A stretch of 64,000 nt of DNA from Pseudomonas sp. Q1-7 (GCF_028010285.1 NZ_CP116304.1:4976501-5040500); one strand, 5' to 3'; shown: positions 45,748 to 54,368, numbered from the stretch's first letter. The notes: generated by a model from the letters alone, not told the origin. Program-made: numbers and translations.

Positions 45748-47127
45748 ATGTTCCAGTACAAACCACTTGCGGCCGCAGTCCTGACCCTGCTCAGCGTCCA
45801 GGCGCTCGCCAACGACAGCAGCTCGACCCAGACCCAGAGCGGCCTGGAAAACGTCGCCGAAGTCCAGCAGGCCGCCGCCGCCTTCAGCGGCGCCACCCAG
45901 ACCCAGACCGGCGAAGGCAACAACGCCTACGCCGACCAGGCGAACGGCACCGGCACCGTCACCCAGACCCAGGTTGGCGAGTACAACGCCTCCGCCGGCG
46001 TGCAGAACACCGAGATGGAGAGCCAGGTCAACCACCAGCAGAACGGCGAGTGGAACAACGCCTACAGCGAACAGTGGTTCGGCGAGAACAGCGCCGCCAC
46101 CGTCAACCAGGACGGCAGCTACAACGATGCCTTCAGCCTCCAGGACAGCCAGGTCGCCAGCAGCGTGGAGATCAACCAGGCCGATTCGGACAACATTGCC
46201 TCCGCCGAGCAACTGTTCGGCGAGGGCAACGTCACCACCATCGACCAGAGCGGCATCGGCAACCAGGCCGGGACCTGGCAGGTGGACCAGACCGGCAGCA
46301 ACATCGACATCCAGCAGTCCGGCGAAGGCAACGCGACCTACGTCGACCAGAGCCAGGGCATCGGCAACCAGGTGGACGTGTTCCAGACCGGCGAAAGCGG
46401 TTACGTCGAGGTCTGGCAGACCGAGCAGGAAGGCAGCCGGGCCGACGTCGACCAGGGCGGCGGTGCGCTCAACGAACTGGTGGTCGACCAGAGCTTCGGC
46501 TCGGGCAACCTCGCCACCATGACCCAGAATGGCGACGCCAACGCCGCCTGGGCCGACCAGTTCGGCGCCACCGACGCCACCAGCACCGTCACCCAGACCG
46601 GCAATGGCAACCTCAGCCTGACCTACCAGGAAGGCGAGAGCCTGAGCCTGACCGTCAACCAGACCGGCAACGACAACAACGTCTACGCCAGCAACTGGCA
46701 GGGCGCCCAGGAAGGCGGCCAGTTCGGTACCGACCAGACCGTGGAACTGAACCAGAACGGCAACGGCAACACCGCCAACTTCACCCAGGAAGGCAACTTC
46801 AACGAGCTGTACTTCGACCAGGCCGGCGACGACAACAACCTGATGGTCGCCCAGCGTGACGGCGGCAACCTGGCCCTGGGCACCAGCGAGGGCATCGGCA
46901 ACAGCGTCGAGATCGACCAGTCCGGCAGCGGCAACGTGAGCGAGACCTACCAGAGCGCCGGCGGCGACAACCTGGCCAGCGTCACCCAGGCCGACCTCAA
47001 CAACCTCTCCGTCATCAACCAGATCGGTTGGAGCAACCAGGCCTCGGTCAGCCAGAGCAGCTTCAACATGACCGCCACGGTCGACCAGACCGGCACCGGC
47101 AATACCGCCATCGTGGTGCAGCAGTAA
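45748..47127 (+). CDS. csgA: Curli major subunit CsgA, greatly enlarged
   Basis: This 459-residue protein has a signal peptide (LAAAVLTLLSVQALA) and roughly twenty curlin-type repeats built on Gln/Asn ladders, such as QTGEGNNAYADQ, QSGIGNQAG, QTGNGNLSLTYQ and QTGTGNTAIVVQQ. E. coli CsgA has 151 residues and five repeats, so this subunit is about three times larger. A strong GGAGG site and a terminator-like hairpin behind it point to high expression. It is secreted as an unfolded chain through CsgG and polymerises on CsgB. Confidence 0.9.
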   Translation: MFQYKPLAAAVLTLLSVQALANDSSSTQTQSGLENVAEVQQAAAAFSGATQTQTGEGNNAYADQANGTGTVTQTQVGEYNASAGVQNTEMESQVNHQQNGEWNNAYSEQWFGENSAATVNQDGSYNDAFSLQDSQVASSVEINQADSDNIASAEQLFGEGNVTTIDQSGIGNQAGTWQVDQTGSNIDIQQSGEGNATYVDQSQGIGNQVDVFQTGESGYVEVWQTEQEGSRADVDQGGGALNELVVDQSFGSGNLATMTQNGDANAAWADQFGATDATSTVTQTGNGNLSLTYQEGESLSLTVNQTGNDNNVYASNWQGAQEGGQFGTDQTVELNQNGNGNTANFTQEGNFNELYFDQAGDDNNLMVAQRDGGNLALGTSEGIGNSVEIDQSGSGNVSETYQSAGGDNLASVTQADLNNLSVINQIGWSNQASVSQSSFNMTATVDQTGTGNTAIVVQQ

Positions 47128-47137
47128 GCCCGCGCCA

Positions 47138-47166
47138 CCGCCGCCCCTCGTGGGCGGCGGCCTTTT
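47138..47166 (+). terminator. Hairpin between csgA and the csgH-like gene
   Basis: CCGCCGCCC and GGGCGGCGG form a 9-bp perfect stem around a 5-base loop, followed by CCTTTT. It ends 3 bases before the next start codon, so it could lower the csgH-like transcript relative to csgA. Confidence 0.7.
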
Positions 47167-47169
47167 CCC

Positions 47170-47466
47170 ATGCTCCTCGCCGCCCTGCTGGCCAGCGCCA
47201 GCCTCCACCTCCACCCCCAGGCCCCCGGCCAGGCCGAGCTGCGCCTGTGCTTCGACGCCCCCTCCCCGGCCATCCGCTACGAACTCCTGGTCAGCGCCCA
47301 GGGCCCCGCCGGACGCAGCCAGTCGCGCCAGCGCGGCGTGGCCGACCGCGCCTGCCCGGTACTCGATCGCCTGAACCTGCCCGCCTCCTCGAAGGTGGAA
47401 GCCCGGCTGCGCTGGTGGGTCGATGGCGTGGAGCAGGAGCCGGTGACGGCCGAGACAACCCTGTAG
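47170..47466 (+). CDS. csgH: CsgH/CsgC-like curli chaperone
   Basis: This 98-residue protein has a weak signal sequence (MLLAALLASASL) followed by an Ig-like beta domain: IRYELLVSAQGPAGRSQSRQRG is close to the YELRS-x-QG-x-SGxSxxxQxG pattern of CsgH-type inhibitors of curlin aggregation. Two cysteines (LCFD and ACPV) may form a disulphide bond. It comes straight after csgA. No ribosome site is visible at the ATG, which lies in the foot of a hairpin. Confidence 0.65.
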   Translation: MLLAALLASASLHLHPQAPGQAELRLCFDAPSPAIRYELLVSAQGPAGRSQSRQRGVADRACPVLDRLNLPASSKVEARLRWWVDGVEQEPVTAETTL

Positions 47467-47978
47467 GGAGCATGGCGCCTTTCCCTCCAACCGACCTCGA
47501 TGGGTGGACCGGTGAAGCGTGGTCCACCCTACGCACTCGATCAGTACTCCGTAGGGGCGCATTGATTGGATATGTTCGCGTTAGCTGTTGTGGTTTCAGA
47601 CGGAGGGCTCCAGCGCGGTTCGTTCAGGCCTCTGCGCCAGCCTGACACAGCCCTCTCCCCCGCCCCTCTCCCGTAAGCGGGCGAGGGGTGACTCGCGCCG
47701 ACAAGGTGCAAACAGTCCTGAAGCCACCAGCGGCCTGACACCGAGCAGAGAAAGGTGGGGCAGCGACTCCGCCCCTTCAGGTGGCCGAGCGGAATCGTTG
47801 CAAAACGGAGCGCAGCGAAGTAACAGCCGAAGGCTGGCCCGAAGGGCGAGCGCAGCGAGTCAGGGGGACGAAACCAGAAACCTCAGCGGAACTCGGAAAT
47901 CAGCCAGGCGCCAGAGCTGCTAGCAACACGTAACGCAGACAGAGCGCATTGATTCGCCAGGCGGCAGGCCATCCCGCC
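47467..47978. other. Intergenic stretch with dispersed repeat-like sequences
   Basis: About 510 bases between the convergent csgH-like and csgG genes. GGGTGGACC / GGTCCACCC form a perfect 9-bp inverted repeat (47502-47529, 10-base loop), the pattern of a dispersed Pseudomonas element that may double as terminator. Near 47650-47690, CCCTCTCCCCCGCCCCTCTCCCG followed by GCGGGCGAGGGG is a second GC-rich repeat type. GAGCGCAGCGAAG and GAGCGCAGCGAGT (47810-47860) recur. No gene is supported. Confidence 0.5.
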
Positions 47979-48824
47979 CTACTGGAGGGAAACCTGCGCG
48001 CCCAGGTATTTCTTCAGCGAGGTCTGTTCCACCGACTGGTCGCCGGCGGCTTGCCACAGGTGGCGTTCCACGCCCTGGGCGATCAGGTGTGCCACCGCCG
48101 ACTCGATGGCCGACAGCACGCAGAGCTGCGCCGGTTCGTTGGTGGTGTAGCCGGCCTCGGCTTCCAGCAGTTCCTTGAACTCGATGAACTTGAACACGCT
48201 GGCGCTCTGCCCCACCGAGTAGATGGTCTTGGAAGTCATCACGTTGGCCAGCACCATGCCGCTGCGCACGTCCACCGCGCGCAGGTTCACCGAGACCTGG
48301 TCGACGCGGTACTCGTGGGAGGCGCCGATGCCCAGGTAGCGGGCGCCTTCGCCACCGCTACGGACGTTGGTGTCGTAGGCGATGATGCCGCCCTCCAGCA
48401 GCAGGTTGGCGGCCTGCAGCGGCGGCAGTTGGCTCTGGATGTTCGCCGGGGTGTTGGGCTTGTTCTGCGAGGCGCGGATGATCTTGCGCTCGGTCAGCAC
48501 GTTCTGCAGGCCCTCGCGTTCCAGCACCATGAACCAGCCGCTGGCCTGCAGCGCGTCCACCAGCATGCTGGCGGCCCCCTGGGTGACGCTGGTGGAGAAG
48601 GAACTGGCCGGGGTCGGCTTGTACTGGCCGGTCTGGTCGCGGAAGCCGTACACCGCCGCCACCAGGCGCCCCTTGGGTCGCGGCAGGTTGAGCAGGTCGT
48701 AGTAGGTCGAGGCACGCGGGGTCAGGGTCGGGGTCTGGCCCTCGGTGTCCGCGGGCATCGGCTGGCGCAGACCGCAGCCTTGCAGGGTGGCGAGAAGCAG
48801 GACCAGCATCAGCGCTCTGTTCAT
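47979..48824 (-). CDS. csgG: Curli outer-membrane secretion channel CsgG
   Basis: This 281-residue lipoprotein has a lipobox LLATLQGC and CsgG landmarks: YYDLLNLPRPKGRLVAAVYGFRDQTGQYKP, LEREGLQNVLTERKIIRASQ, and the transmembrane strand region around VNLRAVDVRSGMVL. It forms the nonameric pore for curlin export. The start is set at 48824; an open frame upstream belongs to csgF/csgE in other frames. Last gene of the long minus-strand operon. Confidence 0.95.
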   Translation of the reverse strand: MNRALMLVLLLATLQGCGLRQPMPADTEGQTPTLTPRASTYYDLLNLPRPKGRLVAAVYGFRDQTGQYKPTPASSFSTSVTQGAASMLVDALQASGWFMVLEREGLQNVLTERKIIRASQNKPNTPANIQSQLPPLQAANLLLEGGIIAYDTNVRSGGEGARYLGIGASHEYRVDQVSVNLRAVDVRSGMVLANVMTSKTIYSVGQSASVFKFIEFKELLEAEAGYTTNEPAQLCVLSAIESAVAHLIAQGVERHLWQAAGDQSVEQTSLKKYLGAQVSLQ

Positions 48825-48850
48825 GGTCGTGGTTCCTGTCAGTGCCCGGA

Positions 48851-49255
48851 TCAGGGCAACAGTCCGTTGACGACGATTTCCGAAACCTCGCCGGTCGCCC
48901 TGTCGGTGATCATGATGGTCAGCTGCCCGCCGTCGTCGATCATGTTGATGATGAACGACTCGGTGGTCAGGCTGCCGGTGTTGCCTTCTTCGATATTGGT
49001 CAGCAGTTGCGACAGCAGGCGCGACTCCAGGGTGCTGGTGAAGCGTTGCAGGGCGGATTGCCGGGTGCTGGTCGAGGTGCGCGCGTCCGGGTCGTCGTGG
49101 TCGTTCTGCGCCTGGGCGTTGTTCAGCAGCCAGGTGCCGTTCAACGGGTTGCCGCCGAAGGAGGGATTGACCGGCGTGTAAACCAGCTCGGTGGCTTGCA
49201 CCGAACCGGCCAGGCCGACCCCGAGCAGCCACAGGGAAAGTCTGTTCTTGTTCAT
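48851..49255 (-). CDS. csgF: Curli assembly factor CsgF
   Basis: This 134-residue protein has a signal peptide (LSLWLLGVGLAGSVQA) and the CsgF N-terminus TELVYTPVNPSFGGNPLNGTW, the part that plugs into the CsgG pore, and a C-terminal beta part (ITDRATGEVSEIVV). It overlaps csgE by 4 bases and precedes csgG by 26. Confidence 0.95.
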   Translation of the reverse strand: MNKNRLSLWLLGVGLAGSVQATELVYTPVNPSFGGNPLNGTWLLNNAQAQNDHDDPDARTSTSTRQSALQRFTSTLESRLLSQLLTNIEEGNTGSLTTESFIINMIDDGGQLTIMITDRATGEVSEIVVNGLLP

Positions 49256-49644
49256 AGCTCGTCCCTCTCCAGATCGTGGGTGTCTTGCAGGAGGCGCTGC
49301 AGCTTCTGCTGGGCGATGGCCTCCAGCACCAGGTCCGCCGCGGCGTAGGCGACGGGTTTGAGTTCGGCGGTGTTCGGCGGGAGAAACTGGCGGTAGAGCA
49401 CGCGCTGTTCGTACTCCACCCAGACCAGGCTGCCCCAGCGGGCGTCGGGGCGTTCGCGCACCACCAGGTTGAAGTCCAGCTTGCTGGTGTCGCGCAGGCG
49501 CTCGCTGAAGTAGCGGTAGAAGTCATGGCCGATGTGGGAAATCGTGTAGTCGACGATGAACCCCATGATTTCGTTGTCGTCGGCGCGCGCCGTGCCCAGC
49601 GCGCAGCACAGCGCGAGCATCGCCAGCAGTGGTGCGCGGCTCAT
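49252..49644 (-). CDS. csgE: Curli periplasmic adaptor CsgE
   Basis: This 130-residue protein has a signal peptide (LLAMLALCCALGTARA) and the CsgE features GFIVDYTISHIGHDFYRYFSERL and LVVRERPDARWGSLVWVEY...VLYRQFLPP. It delivers CsgA to CsgG. The ATG at 49644 overlaps the stop of the third pseudopilin gene (ATGA), so the curli secretion genes are translationally coupled to the T2SS-like genes. Confidence 0.93.
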   Translation of the reverse strand: MSRAPLLAMLALCCALGTARADDNEIMGFIVDYTISHIGHDFYRYFSERLRDTSKLDFNLVVRERPDARWGSLVWVEYEQRVLYRQFLPPNTAELKPVAYAAADLVLEAIAQQKLQRLLQDTHDLERDEL

Positions 49645-50129
49645 GGCGTGGCCCTCGCCGGTGTGCCTTCCATGAAGGCCTTCTCGGCGACGAAGCGCCA
49701 GTCGGCGTAGCTGCCCATGCCTTCGAATTCCACCCACTGCGCGGGGAAGTGCGCCTGCTTCATGGGGCGCTGCCGGGACGGGCTGTAGACCCCGGCGATG
49801 CGCCCGTCGAAAGAGCGGATCAGGCCCCAGTCGGTGCTGCCGGTGAGCGGGTCCGGGTAGAGCCGGCGCAGGTGCCGCACGGCCTGGGGAAAGCGGTTGT
49901 CTTCCAGCAGTTCGTCCAGGCTGGCGGGGTACTGCGCCACCCCCGGCGAGGCCCGGTAATAGCTGCGCAGGGCCTGGGCGTACTGGCTGCCGACCCACAG
50001 CAGGTCGCGTTCGCGGGCACGCTGGCTGGCGCTGGACCAGAGCTGTCCGGCGCCGGCCAGGCTCAGCCCCATCAGCAGGACGAGAAAGAGCACGCCGAGG
50101 TAGGTGAAGCCCCGCTCACCAGTCCGCAT
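49641..50129 (-). CDS. Atypical pseudopilin (minor/tip-like)
   Basis: This 162-residue protein has a type III signal at the start (MRTGERG followed by FTYLGVLFLVLLMGLSLAG). The conserved Glu at position 5 of the mature helix is replaced by Gly, as in the GspK-type tip subunit. The rest contains YAQALRSYYRASPG and an FDGRIAGVYSP segment as in GspG/H-like proteins. It overlaps the second pseudopilin gene by 14 bases; GGGAG precedes the ATG at 50129. Confidence 0.75.
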   Translation of the reverse strand: MRTGERGFTYLGVLFLVLLMGLSLAGAGQLWSSASQRARERDLLWVGSQYAQALRSYYRASPGVAQYPASLDELLEDNRFPQAVRHLRRLYPDPLTGSTDWGLIRSFDGRIAGVYSPSRQRPMKQAHFPAQWVEFEGMGSYADWRFVAEKAFMEGTPARATP

Positions 50130-50490
50130 AGAGGCTCCCATCCCGCGCCCGCCCGGGGGCGCCGCTCTTGATGTCGTAGACGCTGCCCGGTGCGCCTTCC
50201 GGCGGCGGCAGCACCACCCACAGGTCGCTGCGTTCGGTGATGGGGTCCTGCGGCAGGGCGCGCAGGTAGCGTTGGGCAACCAGTTCCTCGATGGAATCAG
50301 GATAGCGCCCGGTGTCGCCGTAGAACTGGTCCAGCGCCTCGCGCATCACTGCCAGGCTCTGGCGCAGGGTGGTCTCCTTGGCGTTGTCCAGGCTGGAGAA
50401 ATAGCGCGGCACGGCGATGGTCATCAGGGTGGCGATGATGGCCATGACCACCAGCAGTTCGATGAGGGTAAAACCCTTGGCCCTGGTCAT
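50116..50490 (-). CDS. GspG-like pseudopilin
   Basis: This 124-residue protein has a prepilin cleavage site after AKG and the mature start FTLIELLVVMAIIATLMTIAV with Glu5. The C-terminal LDQFYGDTGRYPDSIEELV...LPQDPITE is the GspG/PulG pattern. Start at ATG 50490 behind a GGAG site; an in-frame GTG lies 9 bases upstream. Second of three consecutive pseudopilins. Confidence 0.88.
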   Translation of the reverse strand: MTRAKGFTLIELLVVMAIIATLMTIAVPRYFSSLDNAKETTLRQSLAVMREALDQFYGDTGRYPDSIEELVAQRYLRALPQDPITERSDLWVVLPPPEGAPGSVYDIKSGAPGRARDGSLYADW

Positions 50491-50492
50491 GG

Positions 50493-50963
50493 TCACCACT
50501 CCCGGTACGGCGTGCCGTTGAGGCCGTTGCCGTCGGCCAGGGAATACACGTCGAACACATCCGCGCCGGGGCGCGGGTCATCCGCCGGGCTCGAATAGGA
50601 CCGCAGCCCCCACTGCTCGGCCGGCTCCAGGCGAGCGTCGGCGAAGGGGTCGCGGGGGATGCGGCGCAGGAAGTAGAGGCGCTCGCCCTTGACACTGCGC
50701 AGGTCGCGCACGCCGTCCACCAGCACCTGCAGCGACGGCGGGTAGCCGGAGCTGGCCACGGACTTCTCGATGTGCCCGGCATCGGCCGCCAGCTTGTAGG
50801 TGTCGATGGCGTCGCGAATCGCGTAGAGCGCCACCTTGAGCTCCTGCTCCTTGCCGCGGCGGATCACCGTTTCGGCCAGCGGCGCGGCGATGCTCGCGAG
50901 CAGGCCGAGGATGGCCATGGCGATCACCAGCTCGATCAGCGAGAAGGCGGCCTGGCGCTGCAT
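50493..50963 (-). CDS. GspG/PulG-type pseudopilin
   Basis: This 156-residue protein has a type III signal: mature start FSLIELVIAMAILGLLASIAA with Glu5, but Ala instead of Gly at the cleavage site (QAA before FSLIE). The body has the GspG pattern AIDTYKLAADAG...YPPSLQVLVDG and LRRIPRDPFAD, and ends VYSLADGNGLNGTPYREW. Could be the major pseudopilin. It follows the secretin gene by 3 bases. Confidence 0.85.
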   Translation of the reverse strand: MQRQAAFSLIELVIAMAILGLLASIAAPLAETVIRRGKEQELKVALYAIRDAIDTYKLAADAGHIEKSVASSGYPPSLQVLVDGVRDLRSVKGERLYFLRRIPRDPFADARLEPAEQWGLRSYSSPADDPRPGADVFDVYSLADGNGLNGTPYREW

Positions 50964-50966
50964 GGT

Positions 50967-52787
50967 TCAGGGCCTCCCGCCGATGGACGCGGGGCTGACC
51001 ACCACCGCCGGGGCTTCGGGCAGCTCCACGCCCAGGGCTTCCACCGGACCGCGCACCGGCGGCACGCGCATGCTGCTCTCGGTGCCGGAGGGGAACTCCA
51101 TGTCGTAGGGGCTCTGGTACGGCAGGTTGCGCACGATGCGCGGGGTGATGGAGAGCACCAGCTCGGACTTGCCGACCGTGTCCTTGTTGCTGCCGAACAG
51201 CCGGCCCAGGCCGGGGATGTCGCCGAGGCCGGGAATCTTGTTGCCGGAGTTGGCCTGGTCGTTGCGCACCAGCCCGGCCAGCACCTGGGTTTCGCCATCG
51301 CGCAGGCGCAGGGTGGTCTGGGCGTTGCGGGTGTCCACCTGGACCGGGATGGTGCCCTGCTGGGTCGGGGTCAATGGCGTGGCGTTGCTGACTTCCAGGG
51401 CGATCTTGATCGCCACCTCGTTGTTCAGGTGCACCGTGGGCTGCACCTCCAGCTTCAGGCCGACGTCGAGGTAGGTGATGCTCTCGGTGATCACCGGGCC
51501 CTGGGTGGAGGGCACCGAGGTGGCGCTGACGATGGGCACCCGCTGGCCGATGTGGATGCGCGCCTGTTCGCGGTTGCTGACGCGGATCACCGGGCTGGCC
51601 AGGGTGTTCACGTCGTTGTCCTGGGCGTTGATCTTCAATTGCGGCGACGGCGAGATGGTGATGCGGTCGGAGCCGATGCCTTTGAGCTGGTCGAGGATGG
51701 TCACCGGCGAGCCGTCGTCGTTGATCACGCCGAAGGTGTTGGGCCACTGCAGGCCGAGGTCGAGGATGCGCTGGCGCGCCACCTCCATCACTTCCACTTC
51801 CAGCACCACTTCGGGGTTGGACTGGTCCTGGGCCTGGAACAGCTTTTCGGCCATGCGCACCGCGTCCGGGGTGTCGCGCATGGTCAGGGTGTTGAGGCGT
51901 TCGTCGATGAACACGTCGCGGGTCTTGAGCAGGGTCTTGACCAGGTTCATCGCCGTCGCCGCGTCGGTGTTGGTGAGGTAGAAGGTGCGCATCACCAGGT
52001 CCTGGTAATCCTTCAGCTTCTGCGGCGAGTCGGGGTAGATGACGATGGTGTTGTCGTTCACCACCCGCTGGTGCAACTGGTTCTGTTGCAGCAGCAACTC
52101 CACCGCGTCCTCGATGGGCACGTCGCGGACGAAGATGGTGGCCTTGAGGTCCGGGCGCACATCCTTGTCGAAGATGAAGTTCAGCCCCGAGGTCTGCGCC
52201 AGCACCTCGAAGATCACCTTGAGGTTGGCGTCGCGGAATTCCAGGGTCACCGGCCGGTCCAGGCGCGACTTGAGCTGCGGATAGGGCACGGCGGAACGCG
52301 CCTGGACGACCTCGATGCTGCGCTGCAGTTCGCGCGCGCCCTCGTGTTCGGGGTCGAGGGCGAAGATGCCGCGCACCTGGCGCGAGGCCCCCACTACGTC
52401 GCCCCGGCGCAGGTCGGTCTGGCCCTGGCGCAGCATGTCGGCAATGTTGCGCTGCTGCTCGATCAGGCGCAGTCCGTTCAGCGCCCGCTGGTTGTGCTGC
52501 TCGATGCGCAGCACGCGCTCGTAGCTCAGCCGCGCGGTGCCGAAATCGCGCTGGCTGCGCGCCAGGTCGCCGTTGCTCAGCAGGGCCCGCACCGCCCGCT
52601 CGCGCTGGGTGGTCAGGGCCATCTGCGCGCCGACATCGCGGGGTGATTCGCGGGCGGCCTGTTCCAGCTTGGCCAGGCCTTCTTCGAACTGGCCGGCGTC
52701 GATCAGGTCCAGCCCTTCGCGCTGGGCCAAGTTGGTGGCACAGCCGGCCAACAGCAGCAGGGCGATAGCGCAGGTCAGGCGGTTCAT
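50967..52787 (-). CDS. Type II secretion/MSHA-type secretin lipoprotein
   Basis: This 606-residue protein has a lipobox ALLLLAGC (Cys16), a TPR-like N-terminal part (30-150), N domains (VTLEFRDANLKVIFEVLAQTSGLNFIFD and KTRDVFIDERLNTLTMRDTP) and the secretin barrel with VPIVS, the GLKLEVQPTVH stretch and the LVGSNK-like end region IPGLGDIPGLGRLFGSNKD. It forms the outer-membrane gate. The TPR extension is of the MshL/TadD-like or Bfp type rather than classical GspD. Confidence 0.92.
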   Translation of the reverse strand: MNRLTCAIALLLLAGCATNLAQREGLDLIDAGQFEEGLAKLEQAARESPRDVGAQMALTTQRERAVRALLSNGDLARSQRDFGTARLSYERVLRIEQHNQRALNGLRLIEQQRNIADMLRQGQTDLRRGDVVGASRQVRGIFALDPEHEGARELQRSIEVVQARSAVPYPQLKSRLDRPVTLEFRDANLKVIFEVLAQTSGLNFIFDKDVRPDLKATIFVRDVPIEDAVELLLQQNQLHQRVVNDNTIVIYPDSPQKLKDYQDLVMRTFYLTNTDAATAMNLVKTLLKTRDVFIDERLNTLTMRDTPDAVRMAEKLFQAQDQSNPEVVLEVEVMEVARQRILDLGLQWPNTFGVINDDGSPVTILDQLKGIGSDRITISPSPQLKINAQDNDVNTLASPVIRVSNREQARIHIGQRVPIVSATSVPSTQGPVITESITYLDVGLKLEVQPTVHLNNEVAIKIALEVSNATPLTPTQQGTIPVQVDTRNAQTTLRLRDGETQVLAGLVRNDQANSGNKIPGLGDIPGLGRLFGSNKDTVGKSELVLSITPRIVRNLPYQSPYDMEFPSGTESSMRVPPVRGPVEALGVELPEAPAVVVSPASIGGRP

Positions 52788-53278
52788 GGCGCCCTCCCCA
52801 CGACCAGGGTCTGGGCGATGTCCAGCGGCAGGTAGACCAGGGTCATGCGCTCGGCGTCGATGCGCCGCACCTTGTAGGTCTTGTCGATCAGGTCGCCTTC
52901 GCGCACCACCAGCACCTGCTCGCCGCGCAGCAGGAACACCTGCAGCGCCTGGCGGTCGTCCAGCTTGCCGATGAACTTGAAGGGCAGCGGCGGCGCCGTG
53001 GGCCTGGGGGGGGGTGGCGGCGCCGAGGCGGCCATCGCCGGCGGCGGCGGTGGAGCCACGTACCAGCTCTGCGCGGCGAACAGGTCGGCGGCCGGGACCA
53101 CGGCCGGGGCCTGTGCCACCGGCGCAGGCCGGGCCGTCTCGGCCTGCGTCACCGCTACCGGCGGGCGCGGGCTGCGCGGCATGGCCTGGGGTTCGGCCCG
53201 TTCGCCGAAGAATTCGGGGACCACCGCCAGGACAGCGGCCGAACCGAGGAATGCCAACCAGAACAGACGGCGTGCCAT
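52784..53278 (-). CDS. PilP/GspC-like inner-membrane coupling protein
   Basis: This 164-residue protein has one N-terminal membrane helix, a Pro/Ala-rich linker (about 30-100) and a C-terminal HR-type beta domain (PFKFIGKLDDRQALQVFLLRG followed by LVVREGDLID). This design joins the inner-membrane platform to the secretin, as GspC and PilP do. Starts at ATG 53278 directly after the PilO-like gene and overlaps the secretin gene by 4 bases. Confidence 0.8.
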   Translation of the reverse strand: MARRLFWLAFLGSAAVLAVVPEFFGERAEPQAMPRSPRPPVAVTQAETARPAPVAQAPAVVPAADLFAAQSWYVAPPPPPAMAASAPPPPPRPTAPPLPFKFIGKLDDRQALQVFLLRGEQVLVVREGDLIDKTYKVRRIDAERMTLVYLPLDIAQTLVVGRAP

Positions 53279-53280
53279 GG

Positions 53281-53835
53281 TCACCTCGCCAAGTACAGGG
53301 TCATGCGGATGCGCCCCTCGAGTTCCGAGTCGGCGATCTGCTTGCGTTGCAGGTCCACCTCTTCCAGGGCCAGGGCCGGCAGTTGCGCCTGCAGGCCATG
53401 GAGGAAACGGCGCAGTTGCGGGTAGCTGCCGCGCACCGGCAGCAGTACCTGGTAGCGCGCCAGGCGGGTCTTGGGGTCGAGCCCGAGGGCGTATTCGCCA
53501 CGGGCCAGTGAAATGCCCTCCTCCTGGGCCAGGGCGTAGATGCGGTCGATGGCGCCGGTGGCGTCGAGCTGCGCCGGCAGGTTGCGGCGAAAGTCATCCA
53601 GTTGCGCCGAGGGCGCCTGGCCCGGCAGCGGTTGGCCGGGCGCGGCGGCGCTGGCGGCGGCCAGTTGCGCGCGGTCCTCCACCAGCCGGGCCTCCATGGC
53701 CGCCAGGGCCTGGCGCGCCGGCAGCAGCCCGAGCAGGGCATGGCCCAGGGCCAGGACCAGCAGCGCGGCACCGGCCAGCCCCGGCCAGCCGAGGCGGCGG
53801 GCCTGTTCGATGAGGATCAGCCTAGGGACGCGCAT
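53281..53835 (-). CDS. PilO-like inner-membrane protein
   Basis: This 184-residue protein has one membrane helix (about 17-38), a coiled-coil (AAMEARLVEDRAQLAAA) and a C-terminal ferredoxin-like half (RYQVLLPVRGSYPQLRRFLHGLQ). It is the order and size of PilO/MshJ-type platform proteins. Overlaps the PilN-like gene by 14 bases. Confidence 0.8.
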   Translation of the reverse strand: MRVPRLILIEQARRLGWPGLAGAALLVLALGHALLGLLPARQALAAMEARLVEDRAQLAAASAAAPGQPLPGQAPSAQLDDFRRNLPAQLDATGAIDRIYALAQEEGISLARGEYALGLDPKTRLARYQVLLPVRGSYPQLRRFLHGLQAQLPALALEEVDLQRKQIADSELEGRIRMTLYLAR

Positions 53836-54367
53836 CCTTCACGTCCCAGGTCGCCAGCAGGTTGAAGCGGATGGGCCGCTCGGCCTGTTCGGTGACTATC
53901 TCATGGTTGAGCAGCGAGACATCGCTCAGGGCGGGGCTTTCCTCCAGTTCGCGGTGGAACGCCAGCATCGCCGGCAGGTCGCGGGCCTCGGCGGCAATGC
54001 GCAGTTGGCCCTTGCGCGCGTCCGGCGCCAGGGACAGCAGCGCGATGTCCTTGCGCGACTGGGCTTCGAGCATGGCGAACAGGCCGTCCCAGGGCAGGTT
54101 CATCTGCGCGGTGATGCGGCGCATCTCCGCCAGGCTGGCGGCACGGGCCTTTTCCTCGCCGGCCGACAGCGGTGCCTGGCGCAGGCCGCGCTTGTGCAAC
54201 TGCTGCTCGACCCGCTGCAGCTCGGCGCTGCGGGCCGCGCTTTCGCCGGCCAGGTCCAGGTGGGCCAGGAGCATCACACCGGCCATCAGCATCCCGCCGC
54301 CCAGAAGGAGCCAGCCGGGCAGGCTGGACAGGGGACTGTGCTGGAAGTCGAGTTCGATCGGGCGCAT
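53822..54367 (-). CDS. PilN-like inner-membrane protein
   Basis: This 181-residue protein has a short cytoplasmic start (MRPIELDFQHSPLS), one membrane helix (about 18-38), a coiled coil and a ferredoxin-like end (LLSLAPDARKGQLRIAAEARDLPAMLAFHRELE). It matches PilN/MshI-type proteins that bind PilM. It follows the PilM-like gene by 1 base. Confidence 0.8.
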   Translation of the reverse strand: MRPIELDFQHSPLSSLPGWLLLGGGMLMAGVMLLAHLDLAGESAARSAELQRVEQQLHKRGLRQAPLSAGEEKARAASLAEMRRITAQMNLPWDGLFAMLEAQSRKDIALLSLAPDARKGQLRIAAEARDLPAMLAFHRELEESPALSDVSLLNHEIVTEQAERPIRFNLLATWDVKDARP

Positions 54368-54368
54368 G

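Noticed and set aside
41324..47562. Very long minus-strand open frames (1480 and 655 codons) opposite the secreted-protein and curli genes
   Set aside because: High-GC antisense shadows: low-complexity Gly/Ala/Arg/Val/His composition and no domain, while the plus strand encodes signal peptides and curlin repeats.
50772..52646. 624-codon plus-strand frame opposite the secretin gene
   Set aside because: Antisense shadow of the secretin; Val/Gly/His/Leu-rich without motifs.
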